A DNA stretch of 64,000 bases from JBBQFI01 sp038237805 (GTDB lineage: Bacteria; Verrucomicrobiota; Verrucomicrobiia; Chthoniobacterales; UBA10450): assembly GCA_038237805.1 (NCBI GenBank), contig JBBRYI010000001.1, forward strand, positions 186,001 to 250,000, read 5' to 3'. How positions within the stretch are numbered: the first letter of the stretch is position 1; each line of letters starts with the position of its first letter. A program made the position numbers and the translations under genes. Positions 32,061-40,908 of this stretch are shown here, one piece after another. The notes below the pieces were generated by a model, which was not told the origin of the DNA, made no database searches, and saw only the letters and a list, made by a program, of their open reading frames with translations.

Positions 32061-34721
32061 TTAACGCGCCGCAAAAGTCAGCGCACCATCTTTGGCATCG
32101 ACGCGAATCGCCTGACCTTCGCGAAATTTGCCTTCGAGAATTTGCATACTCAGCGGATCGAGAATTTCTTTTTGGATCGCACGTTTCAGCGGTCGCGCAC
32201 CGTAAACCGGATCGTAACCTTCGCGCGCAATCAACGCCTTCGCCGCATCAGTTAACTGCAGACTAATCTTTTGCTGTTCCAAACGTCTCGTTAGGCGGCT
32301 TAATTGAATCTCGACGATCTTCTTCAGATCTTCTTCGCTCAGCCGATCGAAGATTATGATCTCATCGACGCGATTCAGGAATTCCGGGCGGAAATGCTGG
32401 CGCAATGCCTCCATGACCAGACGCTCCCGCCCCTCGCTCGATTCCTCCTCCATGATGTATTGCGAACCGATGTTCGACGTCATGATGATGACGCTATTTT
32501 TAAAATCGACCGTTCTCCCCTGCCCGTCCGTGATGCGCCCATCGTCGAGCACCTGGAGCAGAACGTTAAAAACGTCCTGATGTGCTTTCTCAATTTCGTC
32601 GAAGAGCACAACCGAGTAAGGCTTGCGCCGCACAGCCTCGCTTAGTTGCCCGCCTTCCTCATAACCGACATAACCCGGCGGCGCGCCAATCAATCGCGCA
32701 ACCGTGTGCTTTTCCATGTATTCGCTCATGTCGATGCGAATCATGTTGTGCTCGTCGTCGAATAAAAATTCCGCGAGCGCGCGCGACAATTCCGTTTTTC
32801 CAACGCCAGTCGGTCCAAGAAAAATAAAGGAACCGATCGGGCGATTTTCATCCTGCAAACCGGCACGCGCACGTCGCACCGCGTTTGAGACTGCCTTAAT
32901 CGCCTTCTCCTGATCGACCACTCGCTGGTGTAGATGTTCTTCCAACCTAACGAGTTTTTGGCGCTCGCCTTCTTGCAAACGTGAGACCGGAATTCCGGTC
33001 CAACTCGAGACGACCTCCGCGATATCTTCCTCGGTTACTTCTTCGCGCAGAAGTCTTCTCTGGGGAGCGCCCGCGCCCTCGCGGGCTGTCTTCGGCGCCC
33101 CCGCCGAAGAATCTTCCTTGCCGTCCGGCGAGGCGCCGGACGGAGCACGCGAGGCGCGTGCGCTCCCCTGCTCAGCCAGCGCGAGCTTTTTCTCCAATTC
33201 CGGAATCTTTCCGTATTGAATCTCGCTCGCTTTCGTCAGCTCGCCACGTCGTTGTGCGCGTTCCAATTCCGTCCGCAATTGATCCAGCTCCTCTTTCCAT
33301 CTGCGCTGCTCGTCGAGCAACGCTTTTTCTTTCTGCCATTCCGCTTTCAGGGCGGTTGATTTCTCCTTCAGCCCGGCCAGTTCCTTCTCCAACTTCTTCA
33401 GCCGCTCCTTGCTCGCCGGATCTTTTTCTTTCTTTAACGCCTGTCGCTCCATCTCGTGCTGCATAACCTCGCGCTCGATCACGTCGATTTCCGTCGGCAT
33501 CGATTCGATCTCGATCTTCAAACGCGAAGCCGCTTCATCCATGAGATCGACGGCTTTGTCCGGCAGGAACCGATCACTGATGTAGCGATGCGACAAAACC
33601 GCTGCAGCGACCAACGCTGCATCCTGAATGCGCACGCCATGATGCACTTCGTAGCGCTCCTTCAATCCGCGCAGAATCGCAATCGTGTCTTCCACGCTCG
33701 GCTCATTCACCATCACCGGCTGGAAACGCCGCTCGAGCGCCGCGTCTTTCTCGATGTATTTGCGATATTCATCGAGCGTGGTCGCACCGATGGTGCGCAA
33801 TTCGCCCCGTGCCAATTGCGGCTTCAACATATTCGACGCATCGACCGCGCCTTCACTTGCGCCCGCGCCTACAATCGTGTGCAGCTCGTCGACGAACAAA
33901 ATGATTTGGCCTTGCGAATCGGTGACCTCTTTGAGAAACGCCTTCAGTCGATCTTCGAATTCGCCGCGATATTTTGCGCCGGCGATCATCGATCCGATAT
34001 CGAGCGCGATGATTCGTTTCTGCTTCAGAGATTCTGGGACGTCACCGGAAACAATTCTGCGCGCGAGCCCGTCCACGATTGCGGTTTTTCCTACGCCGGG
34101 GTCACCGATTAGCACCGGGTTATTTTTTGTGCGACGCGAAAGCACCTGCATGACCCGCCGAATTTCATTATCACGGCCGATGACCGGATCGATCTTACCG
34201 CGGCGCGCCGTCTCGGTGAGGTCGCGTCCATATTTTTCGAGCGTCTGATATTTACCTTCGGGATTTTGATCCGTCACTCGCTGCGAGCCGCGCACCTGCT
34301 GCAGCGCCTGCATCAGCTTGTCGAGCGTAGCACCAAAATCCTTCAGCGCCTTTGCCGCCGCGTTTTTTTCTCCGGCGAGCGCAAGCAAATAATGCTCCGC
34401 GCTTGTAAATTCGTCCTTCAACTTTGACATCTCGCGCTCGGCGTCTTCGAGCGTAGCGCGCAGCTCGTTGCCCAGCCGCACTTCGTAACCCGCGCCTTGC
34501 ACTTTCGGTCGACGGTCCAGCTCTCCGCGCAATCGCGTCTGCAATTCGCCAACCGAAACACCAATCTTTTCCAATAACGGCCGCGTCACGCCATCGGTTT
34601 GATCGAGCAACGCGAGCAAGAAATGCTCGTTCGTTATTTCGGGTTGATTGAAATCGGAGGCGAGACGCTGCACGGCCTGCAACGCTTCCTGCATTTTTTG
34701 GGTGTACCGGTCGGGTCGCAT
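32061..34721 (-). CDS. clpB: ClpB disaggregase with repeat-derived insertion
   Basis: 886 residues. Clp_N double repeat, NBD1 (GDPGVGKTAIVDGLARRI, then LFVDELHTIVGAG), the coiled-coil middle domain that distinguishes ClpB, and NBD2 (GPTGVGKTELSRALAEF, LFDEIEKAHQDVFN, sensor 2 GARPLKRAI). Unfolds aggregated protein with DnaK. Residues of about 518-553, between the middle domain and NBD2, form a Gly/Ala/Ser/Pro-rich segment absent from normal ClpB (GSARASRAPSGASPDG and following). It coincides with a palindromic DNA element at 33062-33168. The frame is kept and both flanks are normal, so the protein is probably functional. Confidence 0.97.
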   Translation of the reverse strand: MRPDRYTQKMQEALQAVQRLASDFNQPEITNEHFLLALLDQTDGVTRPLLEKIGVSVGELQTRLRGELDRRPKVQGAGYEVRLGNELRATLEDAEREMSKLKDEFTSAEHYLLALAGEKNAAAKALKDFGATLDKLMQALQQVRGSQRVTDQNPEGKYQTLEKYGRDLTETARRGKIDPVIGRDNEIRRVMQVLSRRTKNNPVLIGDPGVGKTAIVDGLARRIVSGDVPESLKQKRIIALDIGSMIAGAKYRGEFEDRLKAFLKEVTDSQGQIILFVDELHTIVGAGASEGAVDASNMLKPQLARGELRTIGATTLDEYRKYIEKDAALERRFQPVMVNEPSVEDTIAILRGLKERYEVHHGVRIQDAALVAAAVLSHRYISDRFLPDKAVDLMDEAASRLKIEIESMPTEIDVIEREVMQHEMERQALKKEKDPASKERLKKLEKELAGLKEKSTALKAEWQKEKALLDEQRRWKEELDQLRTELERAQRRGELTKASEIQYGKIPELEKKLALAEQGSARASRAPSGASPDGKEDSSAGAPKTAREGAGAPQRRLLREEVTEEDIAEVVSSWTGIPVSRLQEGERQKLVRLEEHLHQRVVDQEKAIKAVSNAVRRARAGLQDENRPIGSFIFLGPTGVGKTELSRALAEFLFDDEHNMIRIDMSEYMEKHTVARLIGAPPGYVGYEEGGQLSEAVRRKPYSVVLFDEIEKAHQDVFNVLLQVLDDGRITDGQGRTVDFKNSVIIMTSNIGSQYIMEEESSEGRERLVMEALRQHFRPEFLNRVDEIIIFDRLSEEDLKKIVEIQLSRLTRRLEQQKISLQLTDAAKALIAREGYDPVYGARPLKRAIQKEILDPLSMQILEGKFREGQAIRVDAKDGALTFAAR
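33062..33168. repeat. Palindromic element in frame within clpB
   Basis: About 107 bp bounded by near-perfect inverted ends GGGGAGCGCCCGCGCCCTCG and CGAGGCGCGTGCGCTCCCC. It contains two inner perfect hairpins (CTTCGGCG/CGCCGAAG and GTCCGGCG/CGCCGGAC). Ends match those of the elements at 47546-47660 and 54731-54820. Encodes the extra segment of ClpB. Confidence 0.85.
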
Positions 34722-34850
34722 GATTTAAAACTAACGATTGCCGCTCGCTCGGCAATCAATCGCTAGGGGTAACTTTAGTTTCTGATTGCGAACACTTATG
34801 CGAAAACGCGCGCTGGACGCCGGGGAAAATTCATAGCAACCTCTGCGGCG

Positions 34851-34949
34851 ATGGCAAAGGACACACCGAAAGCGATTGCGATAATCATTGGAGCGTTGCT
34901 CGTGCTCGCGGGCTTGCTTGTCTTTGCCAATCATTTCCGGCCGCACTAG
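34851..34949 (+). CDS. Possible 32-aa single-pass membrane protein
   Basis: ATG 34851 to TAG 34949 encodes MAKDTPKAIAIIIGALLVLA followed by GLLVFANHFRPH: a short polar N-terminus, one hydrophobic span of about 17 residues and a basic C-terminus. The composition is convincing for a small membrane protein. There is no clear ribosome-binding site and no homologue I can name. Divergent from clpB, upstream of the MFS gene. Confidence 0.45.
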   Translation: MAKDTPKAIAIIIGALLVLAGLLVFANHFRPH

Positions 34950-35005
34950 CGAATTTGCGTTCGGTTCGTTGCGGGGAGGCATCCTCCCGCGTATGAGTTT
35001 CTCCC

Positions 35006-36280
35006 ATGAAATCGGGAGACGAAACATTTTGGCGCCGCGCGGTCGCGCTTTTACGCCACGGTCCGTTTCGCCGTTATATCATCGGCTCCGCCATTTCCGA
35101 TACCGGCACTTGGATGCAGGTGATGGCACAAGGGTGGGTCATGAGCGCGCTCACGAACAAGGCGATCATGCTCGGCATGGTGAATTTTGCCGCCGGCATC
35201 CCGACACTTTTGCTGACCATGGTAGGAGGATCGGCCGCCGATCGCTTCGACAAACGCAAAATCCTGATCGCCACGCAAGTTGTCCAAATCATTACGGCTG
35301 TCATTCTCGGCATTCTTGTTTTGAAGGACGCGATTCAGATCTGGCATGTAGTGTTGCTCGCGGCGGTGCTCGGTGTGGTTATCGCTTTCGAAATGCCGGC
35401 AATTTCTGCTCTCGTGCCGGAACTCGTTAGGCGCGAACAGATCGCGACCGCGATCGCATTGGATCGCTCCGTTTTTCACGGCTCGCGCCTGATTGGTCCC
35501 TCTGTAGCAGGGATGTTGGTCGCATGGTGGGGCGCGGCCGCCGCATTTTTCGCGAACGCGTTATCTTTCCTCGCTCTCATCGTCGCGCTGGTTTCATTGC
35601 CACCTCGCGTTGCGGGCAGCGCGGAGGAAGAAGAGCAACGGCGTAGTGGATTCAAGGAGGGACTTCGTTACGTGCGGTCCGATCGCACCATCCTCTCGAT
35701 GATTTCGCTTATCGCGCTCACCACCATTTTCGTTTTTCCTACCATTTCCGTCATGCTGCCTCTTTACGTGCGCAACGTTTTGCAGCTCGGCCCCGATCGC
35801 ATGGGCTACTTAATGGCGGTGTCGGGGACCGGATCGCTCGCCGGCTCGGTCGGCCTGCTCAGTGTCGCGCGCGAAAATCGGTTTAAGTTTATGACCGTCG
35901 CCGCGTTGGTGGTCGCGTTCGCACTTTTCGGCATGTCGCGTTCAACCAGTTTTCTGCTCACCGCCATTTGCATGGGCACGCTCGCGATCGGTTTGTCGCT
36001 CAACTTCGGTCTCGCCGGAACGATCGTGCAGGAACGCGCGCCAGGGCCGCTGCGCGGTCGCGTCTCTGCCATTTTTGGTTTGAGCTTTTTCGGATTGATG
36101 CCGATTGCCGGACTGATGATCACAGGCCTCGCGGACTGGATCGGCATCCGCGCCGCTCTCAGCGTGGGTGCAATTCTCTATGGGATCGGCGCGGTCATTG
36201 TCTTGAGCATTGCTGGACGAACAGTTTGTGCTCGTCCAGTTACGCCCGTGCCGGAAGTTGAAGTGGCTCCGGTCGCCTAA
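35006..36280 (+). CDS. MFS transporter (MFS_3/EntS-like)
   Basis: 424 residues and about eleven to twelve hydrophobic segments. The N-terminal FRRYIIGSAISDTGTWMQVMAQGWV and the A-like motif GGSAADRFDKRKIL are typical of the DUF894/MFS_3 branch (EntS-type exporters). GPLRGRVSAIFGLSFFGLMPIAG follows in the second half. Substrate unknown; most relatives are annotated as efflux proteins. The stop codon TAA lies within a GCCTAACGA word. Confidence 0.9.
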   Translation: MKSGDETFWRRAVALLRHGPFRRYIIGSAISDTGTWMQVMAQGWVMSALTNKAIMLGMVNFAAGIPTLLLTMVGGSAADRFDKRKILIATQVVQIITAVILGILVLKDAIQIWHVVLLAAVLGVVIAFEMPAISALVPELVRREQIATAIALDRSVFHGSRLIGPSVAGMLVAWWGAAAAFFANALSFLALIVALVSLPPRVAGSAEEEEQRRSGFKEGLRYVRSDRTILSMISLIALTTIFVFPTISVMLPLYVRNVLQLGPDRMGYLMAVSGTGSLAGSVGLLSVARENRFKFMTVAALVVAFALFGMSRSTSFLLTAICMGTLAIGLSLNFGLAGTIVQERAPGPLRGRVSAIFGLSFFGLMPIAGLMITGLADWIGIRAALSVGAILYGIGAVIVLSIAGRTVCARPVTPVPEVEVAPVA

Positions 36281-36315
36281 CGAATCGTCAAATTTTGATG
36301 TCCATGCTGAACTCT

Positions 36316-36422
36316 GTCATCCCGAGCGCAAGCGAGGGACCTCACGAATACAGAATGGAACGTCGCTGGTCTTTCGATGACGAACGAACAGATGTGAGGT
36401 CCTTCGCTGCGCTCAGGATGAC
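36316..36422. repeat. Palindromic repeat, GTCATCCCGAGCG family (copy 4)
   Basis: Arms GTCATCCCGAGCGCAAGCGA and TCCTTCGCTGCGCTCAGGATGAC, flanking GGACCTCAC / GTGAGG, enclose 107 bp in the gap before the next gene. Confidence 0.8.
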
Positions 36423-36461
36423 TGCGGGTGGTCGCGGCCGCGAAATTTTCTCCCGTCACGC

Positions 36462-37373
36462 ATGATCGCGTTTTCCACTTGCTGGAATTCCGGCCGGCAC
36501 ACCGATGGCGAAGCGATGTTGCGCGAGATCAAACGCCTGGGCTTCGACTTAATCGAACTCGGACACGGCATTCGCATTTCGCTTATGCCGGGTGTGCAGA
36601 AATTTTTCGACGCTGGTGAGGTGCGCTTTTGCAGTCTGCACAATTTTTGTCCATTGCCTGTCGAAGTCATGGGAGCATCGCCCGATTGCTATCAATTTTC
36701 CGCGCCCTATCAAAAAGAACGCGAGCGCGCGGTGAAGCAAACGTTTCAGACGATTGATTTCGCGCAGCGTCTTGGCGCGCCCTTTGTCGTGCTCCATCTC
36801 GGCGAGGTAAGTATGAATCCGATCACGGACGAACTGATCGCTCTGGCGAAGGCGGGTAAACTTCTTTCGCGCGAGTATGTGCACAAAAAAGTCAAAGCAG
36901 TGAAAAAACGGGAAGAATCCGCTCCGACGTACCTTGCCCGCGTAAAAGATTGTTTGAAACGCGTGGCCGATTACGCCTGCGAAAAAAAAATCAAGCTCGG
37001 CGTCGAAGGCCGGCGCGGCTACGAAGAAATCCCGAGCGAACGCGAATTGCCCGCGCTGTTGGACGAAATCAATTCTCCAGCGCTCGGTTACTGGCACGAC
37101 ATGGGTCACATTCAGATCAAAGAAAATCTCGGCTTTCTTAATCACGAGGAGTGGCTGCGCGCGATCGGCCCGCGCGCGCTCGGCTGCCACATGCAGGACT
37201 GCATTTGGCCGGCGCAGGATCACCAGCCGCCCTTCGCCGGCGATGTCGATTTGGAAAAACTTGTTCCGCTCCTTCCGGCAGATTGCTTATATGTCTGGGA
37301 ATTGAGTCCGCGTAAGACGGCGGAAGAAATCCGACGCTCGCTCGCGACTTGGAAGAAGCGCTTTGGATCATGA
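36462..37373 (+). CDS. Xylose isomerase-like TIM-barrel protein
   Basis: 303 residues with the AP-endonuclease-2/sugar phosphate isomerase-epimerase fold: MIAFSTCWNSGRHTDGEAML, FDLIELGHGI, VVLHLGEV, LGVEGRRGYEEIPSE, YWHDMGHIQIKENLG, CHMQDCIW. The Glu, Asp and His ligands of a divalent metal are in the expected strands. Substrate cannot be named. The stop overlaps the start of the next gene (ATGA), so the pair is translationally coupled to a membrane flippase-like protein. Confidence 0.85.
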   Translation: MIAFSTCWNSGRHTDGEAMLREIKRLGFDLIELGHGIRISLMPGVQKFFDAGEVRFCSLHNFCPLPVEVMGASPDCYQFSAPYQKERERAVKQTFQTIDFAQRLGAPFVVLHLGEVSMNPITDELIALAKAGKLLSREYVHKKVKAVKKREESAPTYLARVKDCLKRVADYACEKKIKLGVEGRRGYEEIPSERELPALLDEINSPALGYWHDMGHIQIKENLGFLNHEEWLRAIGPRALGCHMQDCIWPAQDHQPPFAGDVDLEKLVPLLPADCLYVWELSPRKTAEEIRRSLATWKKRFGS

Positions 37374-38395
37374 GAAAAATTCTTCTTTCCCTTCTCCAGC
37401 TTGCCGTCACGGTCGCGCTCCTGATTTGGGTTTTTCACGACCCGACGAAGCGCGCGCAAATGGCAATCGCTTTACGTGCGGCCGATTTTCGATGGATCGT
37501 CCTCGCTATCGGCGCCTACACTTTAGTGGAACTTGCTGCGGCAGTACGCTGGCAAATTCTGCTAAAAGTGCAGGACATTCATTTGCCCATTCCGCGCACG
37601 GCGGGCCTTTTTTTTATTGGGATGTTCTACAACCAATTTCTCCCGGGCGGAACCGGGGGCGACATCATAAAGACCTACCTCTTGTTCAAAGAGACGCAGA
37701 AAAAAATGGGCGCGCTGTTAGCGGTCATGTTCGATCGCGTCGTCGGCTTGGTCGCGCTGATCACGATCACCGGCACGCTGATTGCATTGCGTTTTCACTG
37801 GCTCTCGCAAACGCCGGAGACGAAACATCTGCTCTGGATCTTATTGATCGTGCTCGGGAGTTCGGTGCTCGCTCTGTTCACTTCCTTCATCGTTAGCGGG
37901 TTCAATCTTCTCCATGCGCTCCCGCATCGTTTTCCCGGCCGCGATAAATTGATCGAACTCTCCGCCGCTTATCATCTTTACGCACGGCATTGGCCCGGAA
38001 CGCTGCTCGCGTTTGGCGCTTCGCTCGTCGCACACCTGTCTACGTTCGCCACGTTTCTCTGCGTCGCTTACGCCTTTCGCGCCAAGGTGGCCGTGATCGA
38101 TTTTTTCGCCATCATGCCGATCGAGCGAACAATTTCGGCGTTACCGATTAGTTTCGCGGGTGTGGGTCTGCGCGAGAAAATTTTTCAAATCATGCTCCAT
38201 GGTCTGTGCGGCGTGCCGGAAGCCGTGGCCGTTCTCATCGGATCCATGAGCTTTCTCGTCATGCTCTTTTGCTGTCTTCCAGGGGGAATCGTCTATTTTT
38301 TCTACAAACCGAGCGGGCAAACGCGGCATGTAAAGCTCCGCGAAATGAAAAAAGAAGTCGCTACGCTCGAGCATGAGATCAGCGAAACAGAATAA
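37370..38395 (+). CDS. LPG-synthase transmembrane-region protein
   Basis: 341 residues from ATG 37370, overlapping the previous stop. Eight or so segments with the signature of PF03706 (the flippase part of MprF/AglD-type proteins): FYNQFLPGGTGGDIIKTYLL, FDRVVGLVALI, and the later IERTISALPISFAGVGLREKIF. The soluble aminoacyltransferase part of MprF is absent, as in many stand-alone members. Likely role: moving or recognising a lipid-linked substrate. Coupled to the TIM-barrel gene. Confidence 0.88.
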   Translation: MRKILLSLLQLAVTVALLIWVFHDPTKRAQMAIALRAADFRWIVLAIGAYTLVELAAAVRWQILLKVQDIHLPIPRTAGLFFIGMFYNQFLPGGTGGDIIKTYLLFKETQKKMGALLAVMFDRVVGLVALITITGTLIALRFHWLSQTPETKHLLWILLIVLGSSVLALFTSFIVSGFNLLHALPHRFPGRDKLIELSAAYHLYARHWPGTLLAFGASLVAHLSTFATFLCVAYAFRAKVAVIDFFAIMPIERTISALPISFAGVGLREKIFQIMLHGLCGVPEAVAVLIGSMSFLVMLFCCLPGGIVYFFYKPSGQTRHVKLREMKKEVATLEHEISETE

Positions 38396-39161
38396 AAATG
38401 TGGGAGGGACCTCAGTGTCCCGATCGGCGGCAGCGAAGTTTCAAGAGTCGCGGCGCCAAGGCCGCTCCCACATTCTGCCGCGTCCGTTCGTTGCCGCCAC
38501 CTTCGCCATGACGGTCGATGGCAAAATCACGACCCGAACTTTTTCGCCCGTGGACTTCACGTCCCGCGAGGACAAGGCTCATCTGCACCGCCATCGCTCG
38601 TTAGGCGATGCTGTCCTCATCGGTCACAGCACGTTGCGGCGTGACAACGTGCGGCTCGGTTTGCCGGGCAGTGAGCTGCGAGAACAGCGTCTTGCTCGCG
38701 GCCAAACGCCGTATCCGATACGAGTGATTGTTTCGAACGAAGGTCGAATCGATCCCGGTTTGAAAATTTTCCAATCTGAAATTTCGCCGATCTTAATCTT
38801 CTCAACGACGCGGATGCCGCGGAAGTTTCGAGACGCGTTATGCAAAAAGGCGACGCTGCACTTGAACAACTCGCGCAGCGTCGATCTGGAAGGGATGCTT
38901 CAGCAGCTGCGTCGCGATTACAAAGTGCGCTTCGTCGCGTGCGAAGGCGGTGCCGAGCTTTTCCGCTCGCTCATTGAACGTGAACTGGTGGACCAGCTGA
39001 ATCTGACGATCGCACCGGTTATGTTTGGCGGTGCGGCTGCTCCGACGCTCACGGGCTTAAGTAAAGAATTTCTCCCCGCCAGCGTTCAATGTTCGCTAAA
39101 AGAAACGCGAACCGTGGGCGACGAATGCTTCCTGACCTACCGAATCAAACAACGGCGCTGA
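38373..39161 (+). CDS. RibD C-terminal-type reductase
   Basis: 262 residues from ATG 38373, but the N-terminus is uncertain. The domain proper begins RPFVAATFAMTVDGKITTRT at about residue 43 and continues with GDAVLIGHSTLRRDN, RVIVSNEGRID, CEGGAELFRSLIERELVDQLNLTIAPVMFGG. This is the NADPH-dependent reductase fold of riboflavin synthesis (RibD C-terminal). The deaminase half is missing. Residues 10-34 are encoded by a palindromic repeat (38399-38472). GTG codons at 38400 and 38415 lie inside the repeat. May be a dihydrofolate reductase-like or pyrimidine reductase enzyme. Confidence 0.85.
   Translation: MRSAKQNKNVGGTSVSRSAAAKFQESRRQGRSHILPRPFVAATFAMTVDGKITTRTFSPVDFTSREDKAHLHRHRSLGDAVLIGHSTLRRDNVRLGLPGSELREQRLARGQTPYPIRVIVSNEGRIDPGLKIFQSEISPILIFSTTRMPRKFRDALCKKATLHLNNSRSVDLEGMLQQLRRDYKVRFVACEGGAELFRSLIERELVDQLNLTIAPVMFGGAAAPTLTGLSKEFLPASVQCSLKETRTVGDECFLTYRIKQRR
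38399..38472. repeat. Palindromic repeat at the 5' end of the RibD-like gene
   Basis: Ends TGTGGGAG / CTCCCACA, 74 bp in total, with GGGAC/GTCCC and CGGCGGC/GCGGCGCC style inner pairing. It overlaps the predicted N-terminal codons of the RibD-like reductase. Confidence 0.7.
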
Positions 39162-39240
39162 ATCAACTCCGGGTAGCTTTTTGACGAACCTGCAGACGCA
39201 ACGCAAGTTGCCGCCTCAACTTCCAGGGTAACCATTTTCT

Positions 39241-40629
39241 ATGAGTAAGATGCTCAATCAAGATTCGATCAACGAATTTAAGGCGAACCTGCGCGGCAGT
39301 GTGATCGAACCGCACGATAAAATCTATGACGACGCCCGCAAAGTCTACAATGCGATGATATCTAAAAGGCCGCGCCTGATGGCGCGTTGCGCGGATGTGG
39401 CCGATGTTATCTGCTCTGTAAATTTTGCGAGAGAACACGATCTGCTTCTGGCCATTCGCAGCGGCGGACACAACGCGGGCGGCCTTGGAATTTGTGACGA
39501 TGGCCTCGTCATCGATCTCGCGCCGATAAAATATACACGCGTCGATCCGGCGGAGCGCACGGTAACGGCGGGCGGCGGCTGCACTTGGGGCGATGTCGAT
39601 CATGCCACGCATGCGTTCGGGCTCACGACACCAAGCGGAATTATTTCCACCACCGGTGTAGGCGGGCTGACACTCGGAGGCGGCATTGGTCATCTCACGC
39701 GCAAGTGCGGCCTAACGATTGATAATCTGCTTTCGGCGGATGTCGTCCTCGCGGACGGAAAATTTGTGAAGGCGAATAGCAACGAGAACGCCGACCTGTT
39801 TTGGGCGATTCGTGGTGGCGGCGGAAATTTCGGCGTTGTTACTTCTTTCACATTCAAGCTCCACGCCATCGATACAGTTTATGGCGGTCCGATGTTGTAC
39901 GAGCTGAGCGAAGCCGCCGACGTGATGAAGTGGTATCGTGAATTGATTCCAACCGCTCCCGATGATCTGAACGGCTTCTTCGCTTTTCTCACCGTGCCGC
40001 CGGCCGCTCCTTTTCCCCAGCATCTGCACTTGAAAAAGATGTGCGGCATTATCTGGGCATGCACCGAACCAGTCCCCAAAGCTGAAGAAACCTTCAAGCA
40101 AATCCGAGCTTTCAAAACGCCGGCGCTCGATTTTGTCGGTCCACTGCCGCAGCCCGCTTTGCAAAGTATGTTCGATGGAATTTATCCGCCGGGATTACAA
40201 TGGTATTGGCGCGCCGATTTCGTGAACGAATTGAGCGATCAGGCGATCGAGCAACACGTCCGATTTGCTAACGCGCTTCCTTCCATGCATTCCACGATGC
40301 ATCTCTATCCAATCAACGGCGCCGCAGCGCGGGTGGGCAAAAACAAAACGGCATGGAATTTCCGCGACGCCACCTGGGCGCAAGTAATGGTGGGAGTTGA
40401 TCCCGATCCGTCGAACAAGGAGAGAATCATTTCGTGGACGAAGGATTATTATGATGCGTTGCACCCGTACTCGGCCGGAGGCGCCTATGTTAATTTTATG
40501 ATGGACGAAGGCGAAGAACGGGTGAAAGCGACCTACGGCGATAACTACGAGCGTCTGGTTGCGATCAAAAATAAATACGACCCGCGAAATCTCTTTCGCG
40601 TAAATCAAAACATCAAAAGTTCCGTTTAA
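39241..40629 (+). CDS. FAD-binding berberine-bridge-type oxidoreductase
   Basis: 462 residues: FAD_binding_4 domain (AIRSGGHNAGGLGICDDGLVIDL) and C-terminal BBE motif (YDPRNLFRVNQNI). His77 and Cys156 (TRKCGLTIDNLLSADVVLADG) sit in the positions used for bicovalent 8-alpha-histidyl, 6-S-cysteinyl FAD in this family. Such enzymes oxidise sugars, alkaloids or polyketides. No signal peptide visible, so cytoplasmic or exported through another route. Substrate unknown. It stands alone on its strand. Confidence 0.92.
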   Translation: MSKMLNQDSINEFKANLRGSVIEPHDKIYDDARKVYNAMISKRPRLMARCADVADVICSVNFAREHDLLLAIRSGGHNAGGLGICDDGLVIDLAPIKYTRVDPAERTVTAGGGCTWGDVDHATHAFGLTTPSGIISTTGVGGLTLGGGIGHLTRKCGLTIDNLLSADVVLADGKFVKANSNENADLFWAIRGGGGNFGVVTSFTFKLHAIDTVYGGPMLYELSEAADVMKWYRELIPTAPDDLNGFFAFLTVPPAAPFPQHLHLKKMCGIIWACTEPVPKAEETFKQIRAFKTPALDFVGPLPQPALQSMFDGIYPPGLQWYWRADFVNELSDQAIEQHVRFANALPSMHSTMHLYPINGAAARVGKNKTAWNFRDATWAQVMVGVDPDPSNKERIISWTKDYYDALHPYSAGGAYVNFMMDEGEERVKATYGDNYERLVAIKNKYDPRNLFRVNQNIKSSV

Positions 40630-40653
40630 AGGCGTCGCGGAAATATCGCTCCG

Positions 40654-40845
40654 TTAACTCTGCGCCGCAGTCTGCTTAGCGCGCGGTCGCCTAACGAGTT
40701 CGCCGGCGCAGTTCGGGCAGACATTTTGCATTTGCCCCGCGCATTCCGGACAGAAGGTGCATTCGTAGATGCAAATAAAAGCCGCAGCATCACGCGCGAG
40801 CGCGACTTCGCACTTCTCACAGCGATCTTTCATCTCCAAAGCCAT
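40654..40845 (-). CDS. DUF1272 zinc-ribbon-like protein
   Basis: 63 residues with four CxxC-like pairs: RCEKCEVAL, ICIYECTFCPECA, NVCPNCAGELVRRP. This is the DUF1272 pattern (ICSFECTFCADC...CPNCGGELVRRP), small proteins with probable zinc sites and no known function. The ELVRRP end is encoded over a CCTAACGA word in reverse. Confidence 0.85.
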   Translation of the reverse strand: MALEMKDRCEKCEVALARDAAAFICIYECTFCPECAGQMQNVCPNCAGELVRRPRAKQTAAQS

Positions 40846-40908
40846 TTCGATTTGTCCTCTCGGTCTGACAGCTTATCGTGCGGCGGCATCAACCGCCACG
40901 ATCGTTTC

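Noticed and set aside
39703..39711. AAGTGCGGC, eight of nine bases of the Haemophilus uptake word
   Set aside because: A single occurrence in a coding region next to a CCTAACGA copy; one match in 64 kb is expected by chance and the abundant word here is different.
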